Shown here in pieces: positions 1 through 5,255 of a stretch of 5,313 nucleotides of DNA. The translations under genes were made by a program, and so were the position numbers. Every line of letters begins with the position of its first letter. Position 1 is the stretch's first letter. Under the pieces are notes generated by a model. That model made no database searches. It saw only the letters and a program-made list of their open reading frames with translations, and was not told the origin of the DNA. The stretch is from an uncultured Dictyoglomus sp. GTDB lineage: Bacteria > Dictyoglomota > Dictyoglomia > Dictyoglomales > Dictyoglomaceae. The stretch covers positions 1 to 5,313 of the forward strand of contig CALHTV010000194.1 of NCBI GenBank assembly GCA_938039765.1. Reading direction: 5' to 3'.

Positions 1-481
1 GCTTGTTAATCACATACAGAGAGGAATAAACAAGGTAAAATCAAAAGTAAAAATAGAAAATCCTTTATTAGATTCAGTAAAAGAAGTTTACAAAGAAGAA
101 TTTGAAAAAGCTATGAAAATTATAAAAGAGATAAATAAAAAATTTAAGGTAAAACTTAGTGAAGAGGAGGCAGGATTTATTACTCTTTATCTTAATATAA
201 TTAAAGAAACCATTGTTAAAAGAAAAAGAGTTATAATTGTATGTCCCATGGGTATCGCTACATCGAATATGCTTCATTGGACCTTAAAAAAAGAGTTCCC
301 TAATATTGAAATTGTAAGTGTTCTTTCCTATAGAGAATTCCTAAAAAAATATCCTAACGTAGAGGCAGACTTAATTATCTCTACATTTCCCTTATCTATA
401 ACTTCAATACCGTACATCATAGTATCTCCCTTGTTAATCAAAAAGGAAAAAGAACTTTTGAGGAAAATCATAGGCGTTTAA
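1..481 (+). CDS. PRD-containing PTS-responsive regulator, 3' end (partial)
   Basis: The reading frame is open from base 2 and runs off the left edge; 159 C-terminal residues are visible. Residues 1-72 match a PTS regulation domain: LVNHIQRGI opening with His4, an ENPLLDSVKEVY block, then EEEAGFITLYL. Residues 76-159 form an EIIB-like domain with the phosphocysteine loop VCPMGIATSNML, Cys81 at 242-244. PRD followed by EIIB is the C-terminal order of BglG/MtlR/LicR-type regulators, which are switched by phosphorylation from HPr and EII proteins. Many of those end in a fused EIIA domain; this one stops after EIIB, and a separate EIIA gene follows 140 bp downstream. The second conserved PRD histidine appears replaced by Tyr63 (188-190). 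The N-terminal part is outside the window, so DNA-binding activator versus RNA-binding antiterminator cannot be decided. The natural inference is that it controls the downstream PTS cluster. Confidence 0.85.
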   Translation, partial: LVNHIQRGINKVKSKVKIENPLLDSVKEVYKEEFEKAMKIIKEINKKFKVKLSEEEAGFITLYLNIIKETIVKRKRVIIVCPMGIATSNMLHWTLKKEFPNIEIVSVLSYREFLKKYPNVEADLIISTFPLSITSIPYIIVSPLLIKKEKELLRKIIGV

Positions 482-621
482 AATACTACTAAAAACCTTT
501 AACTATATATTAAAAAATACCTCATTTAAAAACCTATATCATATCCTTTCTTTATTGATTCCTTCTTAAATAACTATTACTTTTTAATAAGGTAAGATCA
601 GAAGGTACTGGAGGAGTCAAG
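482..621. other. A+T-rich gap between regulator and PTS cluster
   Basis: This 140-bp stretch has no coding potential that I can support and no GC-stemmed hairpin followed by a T-run, so readthrough from the regulator into the PTS genes is possible. It holds AAAAACCT at 491-498 and 528-535, and a related AAAAATACCT at 513-522, which could be regulator contacts or simple A-rich chance. I see no RAT-like antiterminator overlapping a terminator and no sigma-54 type -24/-12 element. Confidence 0.5.
555..583 (+). promoter_or_regulatory. Weak sigma-70-like promoter candidate for the PTS cluster
   Basis: TTGATT (555-560, 4 of 6 to consensus) lies 17 bp before TACTTT (578-583, 3 of 6). The spacing is ideal but the -10 is poor, as would suit an activator-dependent promoter. 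It would give a leader of about 30 nt before the EIIA start. In such A+T-rich DNA a match of this quality can be chance. Confidence 0.25.
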
Positions 622-1071
622 ATGGAATTTAAGGAAATGATAAATCTAGAGAGAATAAGAATAAATGTGGAAGCTAAAGACTGGAAAGAAGCTATTCAAA
701 AAGTAGGAGAATTAATGATTAAAACTCAATGTGTTTACGAATCATACATAAATGCTATGATACGAGTTGCAGAAAAATTGGGACCTTATATTGTCATTAC
801 TCCCGGAGTTGCCTTTCCCCATGCAAGACCTGAAGATGGCGTAATAAAACCTTGCTTTGCAATAATTACTTTAAAAGAACCCATTGAATTTGGAAATCCT
901 GAAAACGATCCTGTAAAAATGGTAATTGGATTTGCTGCCTTAGATGATAAACAGCACTTAAATGCCCTCCAAACTTTAGTAGACATACTTTCTAACAGGG
1001 AATTAGTTGAAAAAATGATGAATTCTAAGACTGAGCAAGAATTATTTAATTATTTAAAACATTATATTTAA
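622..1071 (+). CDS. ulaC: PTS EIIA component, mannitol/fructose/ascorbate superfamily (UlaC-like)
   Basis: This 149-residue cytoplasmic phosphocarrier takes phosphate from HPr and passes it to EIIB. It is the usual length of a free-standing EIIA type-2 domain. The active-site region is TPGVAFPHARPEDGV with phospho-accepting His67 at 820-822. A second conserved histidine, His112 in LDDKQHLNAL, fits the partner histidine of the mannitol-type EIIA fold. The C-terminal half (LQTLVDILSNRELVEKMM) is the typical closing helix region. The start is ATG 622, with GGAGG at 610-614 and 7-nt spacing. It is first in a tight same-strand run, 18 nt ahead of EIIB. The symbol rests on its pairing with a UlaA-family EIIC; by sequence alone it could equally be named mannitol/fructose-type EIIA. 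It may also phosphorylate the upstream regulator, which lacks its own EIIA domain (inference). Confidence 0.92.
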   Translation: MEFKEMINLERIRINVEAKDWKEAIQKVGELMIKTQCVYESYINAMIRVAEKLGPYIVITPGVAFPHARPEDGVIKPCFAIITLKEPIEFGNPENDPVKMVIGFAALDDKQHLNALQTLVDILSNRELVEKMMNSKTEQELFNYLKHYI

Positions 1072-1089
1072 AGTGAGGTGTAAATCCTT

Positions 1090-1380
1090 ATGCAAACCAA
1101 AAGATTAAAAATTTTAGCAGTGTGTGGTATGGGACTCGAAAGTTCATTAGTGTTAAAAATGACTATAGAAAAAGCCTTAAAAGAACTAAATTTAGAAGGT
1201 GAAGTTACTACAGCAGATATTGTAACCGCAAAAGGAGCAGGATTTGATGCAGATATAATCATTACCTCTAATGAGTTAGCTCAGCAATTAGGAGAAATAA
1301 AAGTCCCTATAGTTACAGTTAAAAATTACGTAAATGTACAAGAATTTGTAGAGGGTATAAGAAAGGTTTTAAATATATAA
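1090..1380 (+). CDS. ulaB: PTS EIIB component, ascorbate/galactitol type (UlaB-like)
   Basis: This 96-residue soluble EIIB receives phosphate from EIIA on a cysteine and gives it to the sugar being carried by EIIC. The N-terminus is a beta strand (KRLKILAV) leading into the phosphocysteine loop CGMGLESSLVLKM, with Cys12 at 1123-1125. The family loop usually has Gly or a small residue where Glu17 stands here, a mild variation. Then come a helix, the GAGFDADIIITS strand and turn, and a C-terminal strand and helix (VPIVTVKNYVNVQEFVEGI), the Rossmann-like fold of the ascorbate/galactitol EIIB group. Length is normal for a stand-alone EIIB. The start is ATG 1090, with GAGGTG at 1075-1080 and 9-nt spacing. 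It sits 18 nt after EIIA and 23 nt before EIIC, consistent with one transcript and stoichiometric expression. Confidence 0.92.
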   Translation: MQTKRLKILAVCGMGLESSLVLKMTIEKALKELNLEGEVTTADIVTAKGAGFDADIIITSNELAQQLGEIKVPIVTVKNYVNVQEFVEGIRKVLNI

Positions 1381-1390
1381 TTAATTTAGG

Positions 1391-1397
1391 GGAGGTG
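1391..1397 (+). promoter_or_regulatory. Ribosome-binding site fixing the EIIC start
   Basis: GGAGGTG lies 6 nt before GTG 1404. The longest reading frame would begin at GTG 1395, but that codon overlaps this SD sequence, so GTG 1404 is the better start. Confidence 0.8.
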
Positions 1398-1403
1398 TTT
1401 TTT

Positions 1404-2669
1404 GTGGGATTCTTAAAATTTCTTCAGGATATTCTTAGTGTTCCCGCAATACTTGTAGGTATTGTAGCTTTTGTAGGGCTTGTGGTACAAAGAAAAACTT
1501 TTTCTGAAGTAATTAGTGGATCTTTAAAGAGCATCTTAGGTTTCCTTATATTAGTAGCAGGAGCTGTTACTCTTATTGGTTCCTTAAATGCTCTAGGTCC
1601 AATGCTTGAAAAAGGTTTCTCAATACGAGGTGTAGTCCCTAATAATGAAGCTATTGTTGCTATCGCTCAAAAAACCCTTGGTAGAGAGACAGCTTTAATA
1701 ATGGTATTTGGATTTTTAGTAAACATTCTTCTTGCAAGGTTTACTCCATTTAAGTTCATATGGTTAACAGGTCATCATAGCTTCTATATGGCTTGCTTAA
1801 TATCAGCTACTTTAGGTACCGTAGGTCTTAAAGGAATAACACTAATAATAATTGGTGCTATAATTTTAGGTTTAATGCAAGTTTTAATGCCAGCATGGAT
1901 CCATCCTTATATGAAGAAGGTTACAGGAACCGATGAGATAGCATTAGGACATTTTGGAACTTTAGGATACTTTGTGTCTGGATTTGTAGGTAAATTGGTA
2001 GGAAACCCCGAAGATAGTACTGAAAAGCTTTCATTCCCTAAAAGTTTTGGGTTCCTTAGAGAATCATTAGTAGCTACAGGTTTCATAATGATAATAGTAT
2101 TTCTTGTAGCTGCTATTGCAGCAGGCCCAAGTTATATAGAAAGTCAACTTAGTGGAGGACAAAACTTTATTGTGTATTCAATAATACAAGCATTGACTTT
2201 TGCAGCAGGTGTTGGAATTGTAATATATGGTGTGAGGATGATTGTTGCTGAAATTGTCCCAGCTTTCAGAGGAATTTCAGATAAGATTGTTCCAGAAGCA
2301 AAACCAGCGCTTGATTGTCCAGTAACCTTTCCTTATGCTCCAAATGCAGTAATTATTGGTTTTATCTTCAGTTTCTTAGGGGGCATAGTTTCTATGTTAA
2401 TTATGCCTTTATTCAATCTACCTGTTATCATCCCAGGATTAGTTCCTCATTTCTTCGTAGGTGGAACAGCGGGAGTTGTGGGAAATGCTACTGGTGGTAA
2501 AAAAGGAGCCATGTTAGGATCTTTTGTAAATGGAATAATAATAAGTTTTGGAGCAGCTTTCCTTCTTCCTGCCCTAGGAACATTAGGATTTGAGAATACC
2601 ACCTTTGGAGATTCTGATTTTCAATGGCTAGGAATACTTATAAGCTTAATAGGGAGAATTTTTAAATAG
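1404..2669 (+). CDS. ulaA: PTS EIIC permease, L-ascorbate (UlaA) family
   Basis: This 421-residue integral membrane subunit translocates the sugar while EIIB phosphorylates it. It starts at GTG 1404. Family marks, in order: PAILVGIVAFVGLVVQRK (residues 14-31), GVVPNNEAI (76-84), NILLARFTPFKFIWLTGHH (107-125), HPYMKKVTGTDEIALGHFG (167-185), IVAEIVPAFRGISDKIVPEAKP (280-301), DCPVTFPYAPNAVIIGF (304-320) and TGGKKGAMLGSF (363-374). These match the UlaA/SgaT permeases closely. Roughly ten hydrophobic stretches are visible, including about 12-28, 43-62, 97-112, 145-163, 225-240, 258-284, 315-335, 338-358 and 370-394. It is somewhat shorter at the C-terminus than E. coli UlaA (about 465 residues). 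EIIA and EIIB lie immediately upstream, giving a split three-gene EII complex. Substrate is not proven: no ascorbate-catabolic gene (ulaD, ulaE, ulaF or ulaG type) is in view. Confidence 0.93.
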   Translation: MGFLKFLQDILSVPAILVGIVAFVGLVVQRKTFSEVISGSLKSILGFLILVAGAVTLIGSLNALGPMLEKGFSIRGVVPNNEAIVAIAQKTLGRETALIMVFGFLVNILLARFTPFKFIWLTGHHSFYMACLISATLGTVGLKGITLIIIGAIILGLMQVLMPAWIHPYMKKVTGTDEIALGHFGTLGYFVSGFVGKLVGNPEDSTEKLSFPKSFGFLRESLVATGFIMIIVFLVAAIAAGPSYIESQLSGGQNFIVYSIIQALTFAAGVGIVIYGVRMIVAEIVPAFRGISDKIVPEAKPALDCPVTFPYAPNAVIIGFIFSFLGGIVSMLIMPLFNLPVIIPGLVPHFFVGGTAGVVGNATGGKKGAMLGSFVNGIIISFGAAFLLPALGTLGFENTTFGDSDFQWLGILISLIGRIFK

Positions 2670-2674
2670 TAAAT

Positions 2675-2697
2675 GAGGGGGGGGAAAGAACCCCCTC
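2675..2697 (+). other. Intercistronic hairpin H1 (G-tract/C-tract) after EIIC
   Basis: GAGGGGG (2675-2681) pairs with CCCCCTC (2691-2697) as 7 bp with a 9-nt loop. Because the G-tract is 8 long (2677-2684), several registers are possible. It begins 5 nt after the EIIC stop. It is followed by CTTAAAAAAAATG rather than a T-run, so it is not a normal intrinsic terminator on this strand. It is better explained as an RNA-stabilising, processing or translation-setting element between the permease gene and the general PTS genes. Confidence 0.6.
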
Positions 2698-2718
2698 CTT
2701 AAAAAAAATGAGGAGAGG
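2692..2718 (+). promoter_or_regulatory. Alternative hairpin H2 that would hide the ptsH ribosome-binding site
   Basis: CTCCTTA (2695-2701) pairs with TGAGGAG (2709-2715), 7 pairs with one T-G wobble, around a 7-A loop. CC (2692-2693) with GG (2717-2718) adds two pairs beyond a C-A mismatch. The 3' arm is the ptsH SD sequence. The 5' arm uses the same pyrimidines as the preceding G-tract hairpin, so the two folds exclude each other. Pairing is read from sequence; regulation is inference. Confidence 0.4.
2711..2718 (+). promoter_or_regulatory. Ribosome-binding site of ptsH
   Basis: AGGAGAGG ends 10 nt before ATG 2729. It is complementary to the CTCCT just upstream (2695-2699), which can sequester it. 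Confidence 0.75.
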
Positions 2719-2728
2719 ATAAATAAAG

Positions 2729-2998
2729 ATGATAATTGAAAAACTAAAAATAATTAATAAAACAGGTTTGCATGCAAGACCTGCAACTTTGTTTGTAGAT
2801 AAGTCAAAGAAGTTTAAATCCGAAATATTTATTGAAAAAAATGGAAAAAGTGTAAATGCTAAAAGTTTAATAAACATCCTTTCTTTAGGAGTAGAGCAAG
2901 GACAAGAAATAATATTAAAAATTAATGGTCCTGACGAAGTTGAAGCCTTAGAAGAACTTAAAAAACTTATAGAAAGTGGCCTTGAAGAAGGAGAGTGA
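2729..2998 (+). CDS. ptsH: Phosphocarrier protein HPr
   Basis: This 89-residue cytoplasmic protein carries phosphate from Enzyme I to EIIA. The signature NKTGLHARPA places phospho-accepting His15 (2771-2773) at the canonical position, with Arg17 following. AKSLINILSLGV places Ser46 (2864-2866) exactly where HPr kinase/phosphorylase modifies Gram-positive-type HPr, and the surroundings keep that style, so a role in carbon catabolite control is possible if the kinase exists elsewhere. Length is standard, with an acidic C-terminal helix (PDEVEALEELKKLIES). The start is ATG 2729. The gene lies 59 nt after EIIC, the largest gap within the cluster, and 5 nt before Enzyme I, implying tight translational coupling with ptsI. 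Confidence 0.96.
   Translation: MIIEKLKIINKTGLHARPATLFVDKSKKFKSEIFIEKNGKSVNAKSLINILSLGVEQGQEIILKINGPDEVEALEELKKLIESGLEEGE
2988..2993 (+). promoter_or_regulatory. Ribosome-binding site fixing the Enzyme I start
   Basis: AAGGAG, inside the last codons of ptsH, lies 10 nt before ATG 3004 but only 1 nt before the alternative GTG 2995. Spacing favours ATG 3004. Confidence 0.7.
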
Positions 2999-3003
2999 AT
3001 AGA

Positions 3004-4629
3004 ATGAGTACCCACTTAAAGGGTATAGGCATAACTGATCAAATTGCTATAGGAAAAGTAATAATCTTTGAGAAAAAGGATATTGATTTATCCAATGAGA
3101 GAGATGAGTTGCCCTATGAAGTGAAAGAAAAATTGTTATTAAGAAGTATCGAAAAAACAAAAAAGGAAATTGAAACTCTATATGAAAATCTTAAAGAAAG
3201 AAATCCCCAAGAAGCAGAAATATTCAATTTTCATAAAGCTCTTTTAGAAGACGAGTATTTCCTAGACAAACTAAAAAAATATTTAAAAGAAAATTTTTCA
3301 GCTTCTTGGGCTGTTAAGAAAGCAGTTGATGAGATATCTTTAGAATTTGAGAACATAGAAAATGAGTTATTTAGAGAAAGAGCAAAAGATATAAAGGATG
3401 TAGGAGAAAAATTAATTAAGAACCTACTAGGATATAAAGAAAGCACTATTGATATTAAATCTCCAAGGATCATTGTTGCAAGAGACCTTGCCCCATCTGA
3501 TACTGCTACCTTAGATAAAAGTAATGTTATTGGTTTTATAACAGAATTCGGAAGTCCAACTTCTCACACAGCTATTCTTGCTCAAGCTTTAGGAATACCT
3601 GCTATCGTAGGAGTAAAAGATGTGTTAAATTATCTTAAAAACAATGACGAGGTTATATTAGATACTAAAAATGGTTTGGTAATAATCAACCCATCTCAAG
3701 AAGAGAAGGAATATTATTATCAAAAAATAAAGGAAGAAGAAATAATTAAAAGAGAATTAGAAAACACAAAAAATATACCGGTAATAACCTCTAAAGGAAA
3801 ACGGATTAAAATTTTTGCTAATATTGGAGATTTTGAAGAAGGAATATTAGCTCTAAAATATGGTGCAGAAGGAGTTGGGCTTTTCAGAACAGAGTTTTTA
3901 TTTTTAAATAGAAATTCTCCTCCTTCTGAAGAAGAGCAATTTTTAGCTTATAGAAAAGTAGCAGAATTATTTAGAGAAAAACCTGTGATAATAAGAACTA
4001 TTGATATTGGTGGAGATAAAAAAATCCCCTATCTAAATTTAGAAAAGGAAAATAATCCTTTTTTAGGAATAAGAGGTTTAAGACTTTGTTTGAGAGAAAA
4101 AGATTTATTTAAAACTCAATTAAGAGCAATATTAAAAGCAAGTTATTATGGGAATATTAAAATAATGTATCCTATGGTTTCTATTAAAGAAGAAATTGAA
4201 GAGGCAAACAACATTTTAGAAGAAGTAAAAAGAGAGTTAGAAAAAGAAGAAGAAAAATACAATGAGAAGATAGAAGTTGGAATAATGGTTGAAGTTCCTT
4301 CTATTGCTTTATCCTTAGAAGAGGTTATTGATCTCATAAGCTTTGTAAGTATCGGTTCAAATGACTTAATACAATATACTTTTGCTGCAGATAGAACCCT
4401 TGAAAAGGTTAATTATCTATACCTTCCCAAACATCCTGCTATTCTCAAACTTATAAAACATGTTATTAACGTGTGCCATGAGAATAAAAAAGAAGTTGGA
4501 GTTTGTGGAGAGATAGCCGGAGATCTAGAAATGGTGACAATACTTGCTGAACTTGAGATTGACGAATTAAGTATGGCTCCTACTAAAATTCCTCTTATTA
4601 AAAAAATCCTCCTGAACTTATTAAACTAA
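3004..4629 (+). CDS. ptsI: Phosphoenolpyruvate-protein phosphotransferase (PTS Enzyme I)
   Basis: This 541-residue cytoplasmic enzyme autophosphorylates from PEP and phosphorylates HPr at His15. It starts at ATG 3004. Residues about 1-140 hold the swivelling and HPr-binding helical part. The phosphohistidine region is DLAPSDTATLDKSNVIGF followed by GSPTSHTAILAQALGIPAIVG, with His188 at 3565-3567. The PEP-binding barrel (about 260-541) keeps GVGLFRTEFLF (Arg295), RTIDIGGDKKIPYLN (Arg331), MVEVPS (Glu430), IGSNDLIQYTFAADR (Asn453, Asp454, Arg464) and GVCGEIAGD (Cys501). All of these sit exactly one position lower than the corresponding E. coli residues, so the core is complete. The usual GG before xTSH is GS here. 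The C-terminus stops 40 residues after the catalytic Cys, about 33 short of E. coli EI (575 residues), losing the terminal helices. No frame continuing the missing part is seen downstream. Last gene of the PTS cluster, 5 nt after ptsH. Confidence 0.96.
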   Translation: MSTHLKGIGITDQIAIGKVIIFEKKDIDLSNERDELPYEVKEKLLLRSIEKTKKEIETLYENLKERNPQEAEIFNFHKALLEDEYFLDKLKKYLKENFSASWAVKKAVDEISLEFENIENELFRERAKDIKDVGEKLIKNLLGYKESTIDIKSPRIIVARDLAPSDTATLDKSNVIGFITEFGSPTSHTAILAQALGIPAIVGVKDVLNYLKNNDEVILDTKNGLVIINPSQEEKEYYYQKIKEEEIIKRELENTKNIPVITSKGKRIKIFANIGDFEEGILALKYGAEGVGLFRTEFLFLNRNSPPSEEEQFLAYRKVAELFREKPVIIRTIDIGGDKKIPYLNLEKENNPFLGIRGLRLCLREKDLFKTQLRAILKASYYGNIKIMYPMVSIKEEIEEANNILEEVKRELEKEEEKYNEKIEVGIMVEVPSIALSLEEVIDLISFVSIGSNDLIQYTFAADRTLEKVNYLYLPKHPAILKLIKHVINVCHENKKEVGVCGEIAGDLEMVTILAELEIDELSMAPTKIPLIKKILLNLLN

Positions 4630-4635
4630 TTTTAT

Positions 4636-4669
4636 AAAAAAGAGGAGGAGGAAGGGACAATCCTCCTCC
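4636..4669 (-). terminator. Intrinsic terminator of the minus-strand gene, between convergent genes
   Basis: GGAGGAGGA (4644-4652) and TCCTCCTCC (4661-4669) form a perfect 9-bp stem with an 8-nt loop. Read on the minus strand, the stem starts 20 nt after the stop of the secreted-protein gene and is followed by TC and six T (complement of 4636-4641), a good Rho-independent terminator. On the plus strand it begins 14 nt after the Enzyme I stop but is followed by AAAAGATTAAAG, with no T-run. It may therefore only protect the 3' end of the PTS transcript. Confidence 0.8.
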
Positions 4670-4689
4670 AAAAGATTAAAGATGTAACT

Positions 4690-5184
4690 TTACTTTATAT
4701 TTAATCTTCTTATGAGTATATTGATACAATCATTTACTGCTCCCTTTATTACTGAACTTTCTGATACAAAATCACCGAAAAACCACATCCCATTTTTTAC
4801 TGCTCCAGTTTGATCAAAAGCTACTTCATTTCCTGCTGTATCATAAATCCTTATAGCTACTATTGCTTCTCCCTGAACAGTAGTAAAGGGAACAATAGGC
4901 CAGATAGGTAATAAAAAAATTAGCCAATTGAAGCTTCGTCTACTATTAACACTTACTATATTTAGATCTAATAAGTAATCTGCATTTTCTCTTTGATATA
5001 CTACTTCAAATCCTATTGTCTGAAGTCTAGTAATAAAATAGGTTTTTGCTGGTTCAATTAGTCTACCATCTACACTATTTACTCTGTTGACATATATCCT
5101 GTTTTTAATTTGAGCAGAACCTAAGTTAACAAGTAAAAGAAATGTGAGCAAAAAGATGGTAAACACTTTAAGATAGCCTTTCAC
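4690..5184 (-). CDS. Small secreted protein of unknown function
   Basis: I do not recognise this 164-residue protein as a named family. It begins at GTG (complement of 5182-5184) with AGGAGG (complement of 5193-5198) 8 nt upstream. A classical signal peptide is visible: Lys2 and Lys6, a hydrophobic core at residues 7-20, and a likely signal peptidase I site after GSA (residues 22-24). There is no lipobox cysteine. The mature part shows strand, helix, strand (IYVNRV; LIEPAKTYFITRLQTIGFEVV; ADYLLDLNIVSV), a hydrophobic, proline-containing stretch at 87-100 (WLIFLLPIWPIVPF), a strand pair (EAIVAIRIYDTAGNEVAF) and a C-terminal helix (SVIKGAVNDCINILIRRL). That order, with an ADY-type strand and a D-x-x-G-N-E turn, recalls the fold shared by CsgG, LpoB and the TolB N-domain; this is inference only. 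It faces the PTS cluster and is not obviously connected with it. Confidence 0.8.
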   Translation of the reverse strand: MKGYLKVFTIFLLTFLLLVNLGSAQIKNRIYVNRVNSVDGRLIEPAKTYFITRLQTIGFEVVYQRENADYLLDLNIVSVNSRRSFNWLIFLLPIWPIVPFTTVQGEAIVAIRIYDTAGNEVAFDQTGAVKNGMWFFGDFVSESSVIKGAVNDCINILIRRLNIK

Positions 5185-5213
5185 AAATATCGCCTCCTCT
5201 CTATTTGGTTTTG

Positions 5214-5225
5214 CAATTTAAATTG
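5214..5225. repeat. 12-bp perfect palindrome over the minus-strand -10
   Basis: CAATTTAAATTG is its own reverse complement and covers the -10 hexamer of the minus-strand promoter, a position where a bound repressor would block initiation. It is A+T-rich, so chance is not excluded. Confidence 0.5.
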
Positions 5226-5244
5226 TAAATATTAAAAAGGTCAA
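5216..5244 (-). promoter_or_regulatory. Promoter of the minus-strand secreted-protein gene
   Basis: On the minus strand, TTGACC (complement of 5239-5244, 5 of 6) lies 17 bp before TTAAAT (complement of 5216-5221, 4 of 6). The start would fall near 5209, leaving a short leader of about 25 nt with the SD inside it. The -10 sits in the palindrome CAATTTAAATTG (5214-5225), and the -35 overlaps one arm of AAGGTC-N7-GACCTT. Confidence 0.55.
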
Positions 5245-5255
5245 AAATAGACCTT
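5237..5255. repeat. Inverted repeat AAGGTC-N7-GACCTT
   Basis: Two perfect 6-bp arms (5237-5242 and 5250-5255) flank seven bases. One arm overlaps the -35 of the minus-strand promoter. On the minus strand the second arm runs into a T-tract, so a weak terminator for transcription entering from the right is an alternative reading; an operator fits its position better. Confidence 0.5.

Noticed and set aside
74..277. Minus-strand open frame opposite the regulator
   Set aside because: Low-complexity Phe/Asn/Tyr-rich shadow of the PRD reading frame.
561..605. Inverted repeat CCTTCT (561-566) and AGAAGG (600-605) before EIIA
   Set aside because: Only 6 bp with a 33-nt loop and no extension; expected by chance and not convincing as a terminator or antiterminator.
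482..621. BglG-type RAT antiterminator site upstream of the PTS cluster
   Set aside because: No terminator hairpin with a T-tract is present for such a site to overlap.
1395..1403. Longer EIIC start at GTG 1395
   Set aside because: This codon lies within the SD GGAGGTG; GTG 1404 has 6-nt spacing from it and begins at the family's usual N-terminus.
2675..2708. Intrinsic terminator after EIIC
   Set aside because: The hairpin is followed by CTT and an A-run on the plus strand, not T; on the minus strand the T-run precedes the hairpin instead of following it.
2708..2722. Mini-ORF ATG AGG AGA GGA TAA as a leader peptide before ptsH
   Set aside because: It has no usable SD at correct spacing and overlaps the ptsH ribosome-binding site; most likely incidental.
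2995..3003. Longer Enzyme I start at GTG 2995, overlapping the ptsH stop
   Set aside because: The SD AAGGAG would be only 1 nt away; ATG 3004 has 10-nt spacing and puts the catalytic residues in close register with E. coli EI.
2662..3015. 117-codon open frame on the minus strand opposite ptsH
   Set aside because: It is the antisense shadow of a confidently identified HPr gene, with Ser/Phe/Ile-rich composition and no family resemblance.
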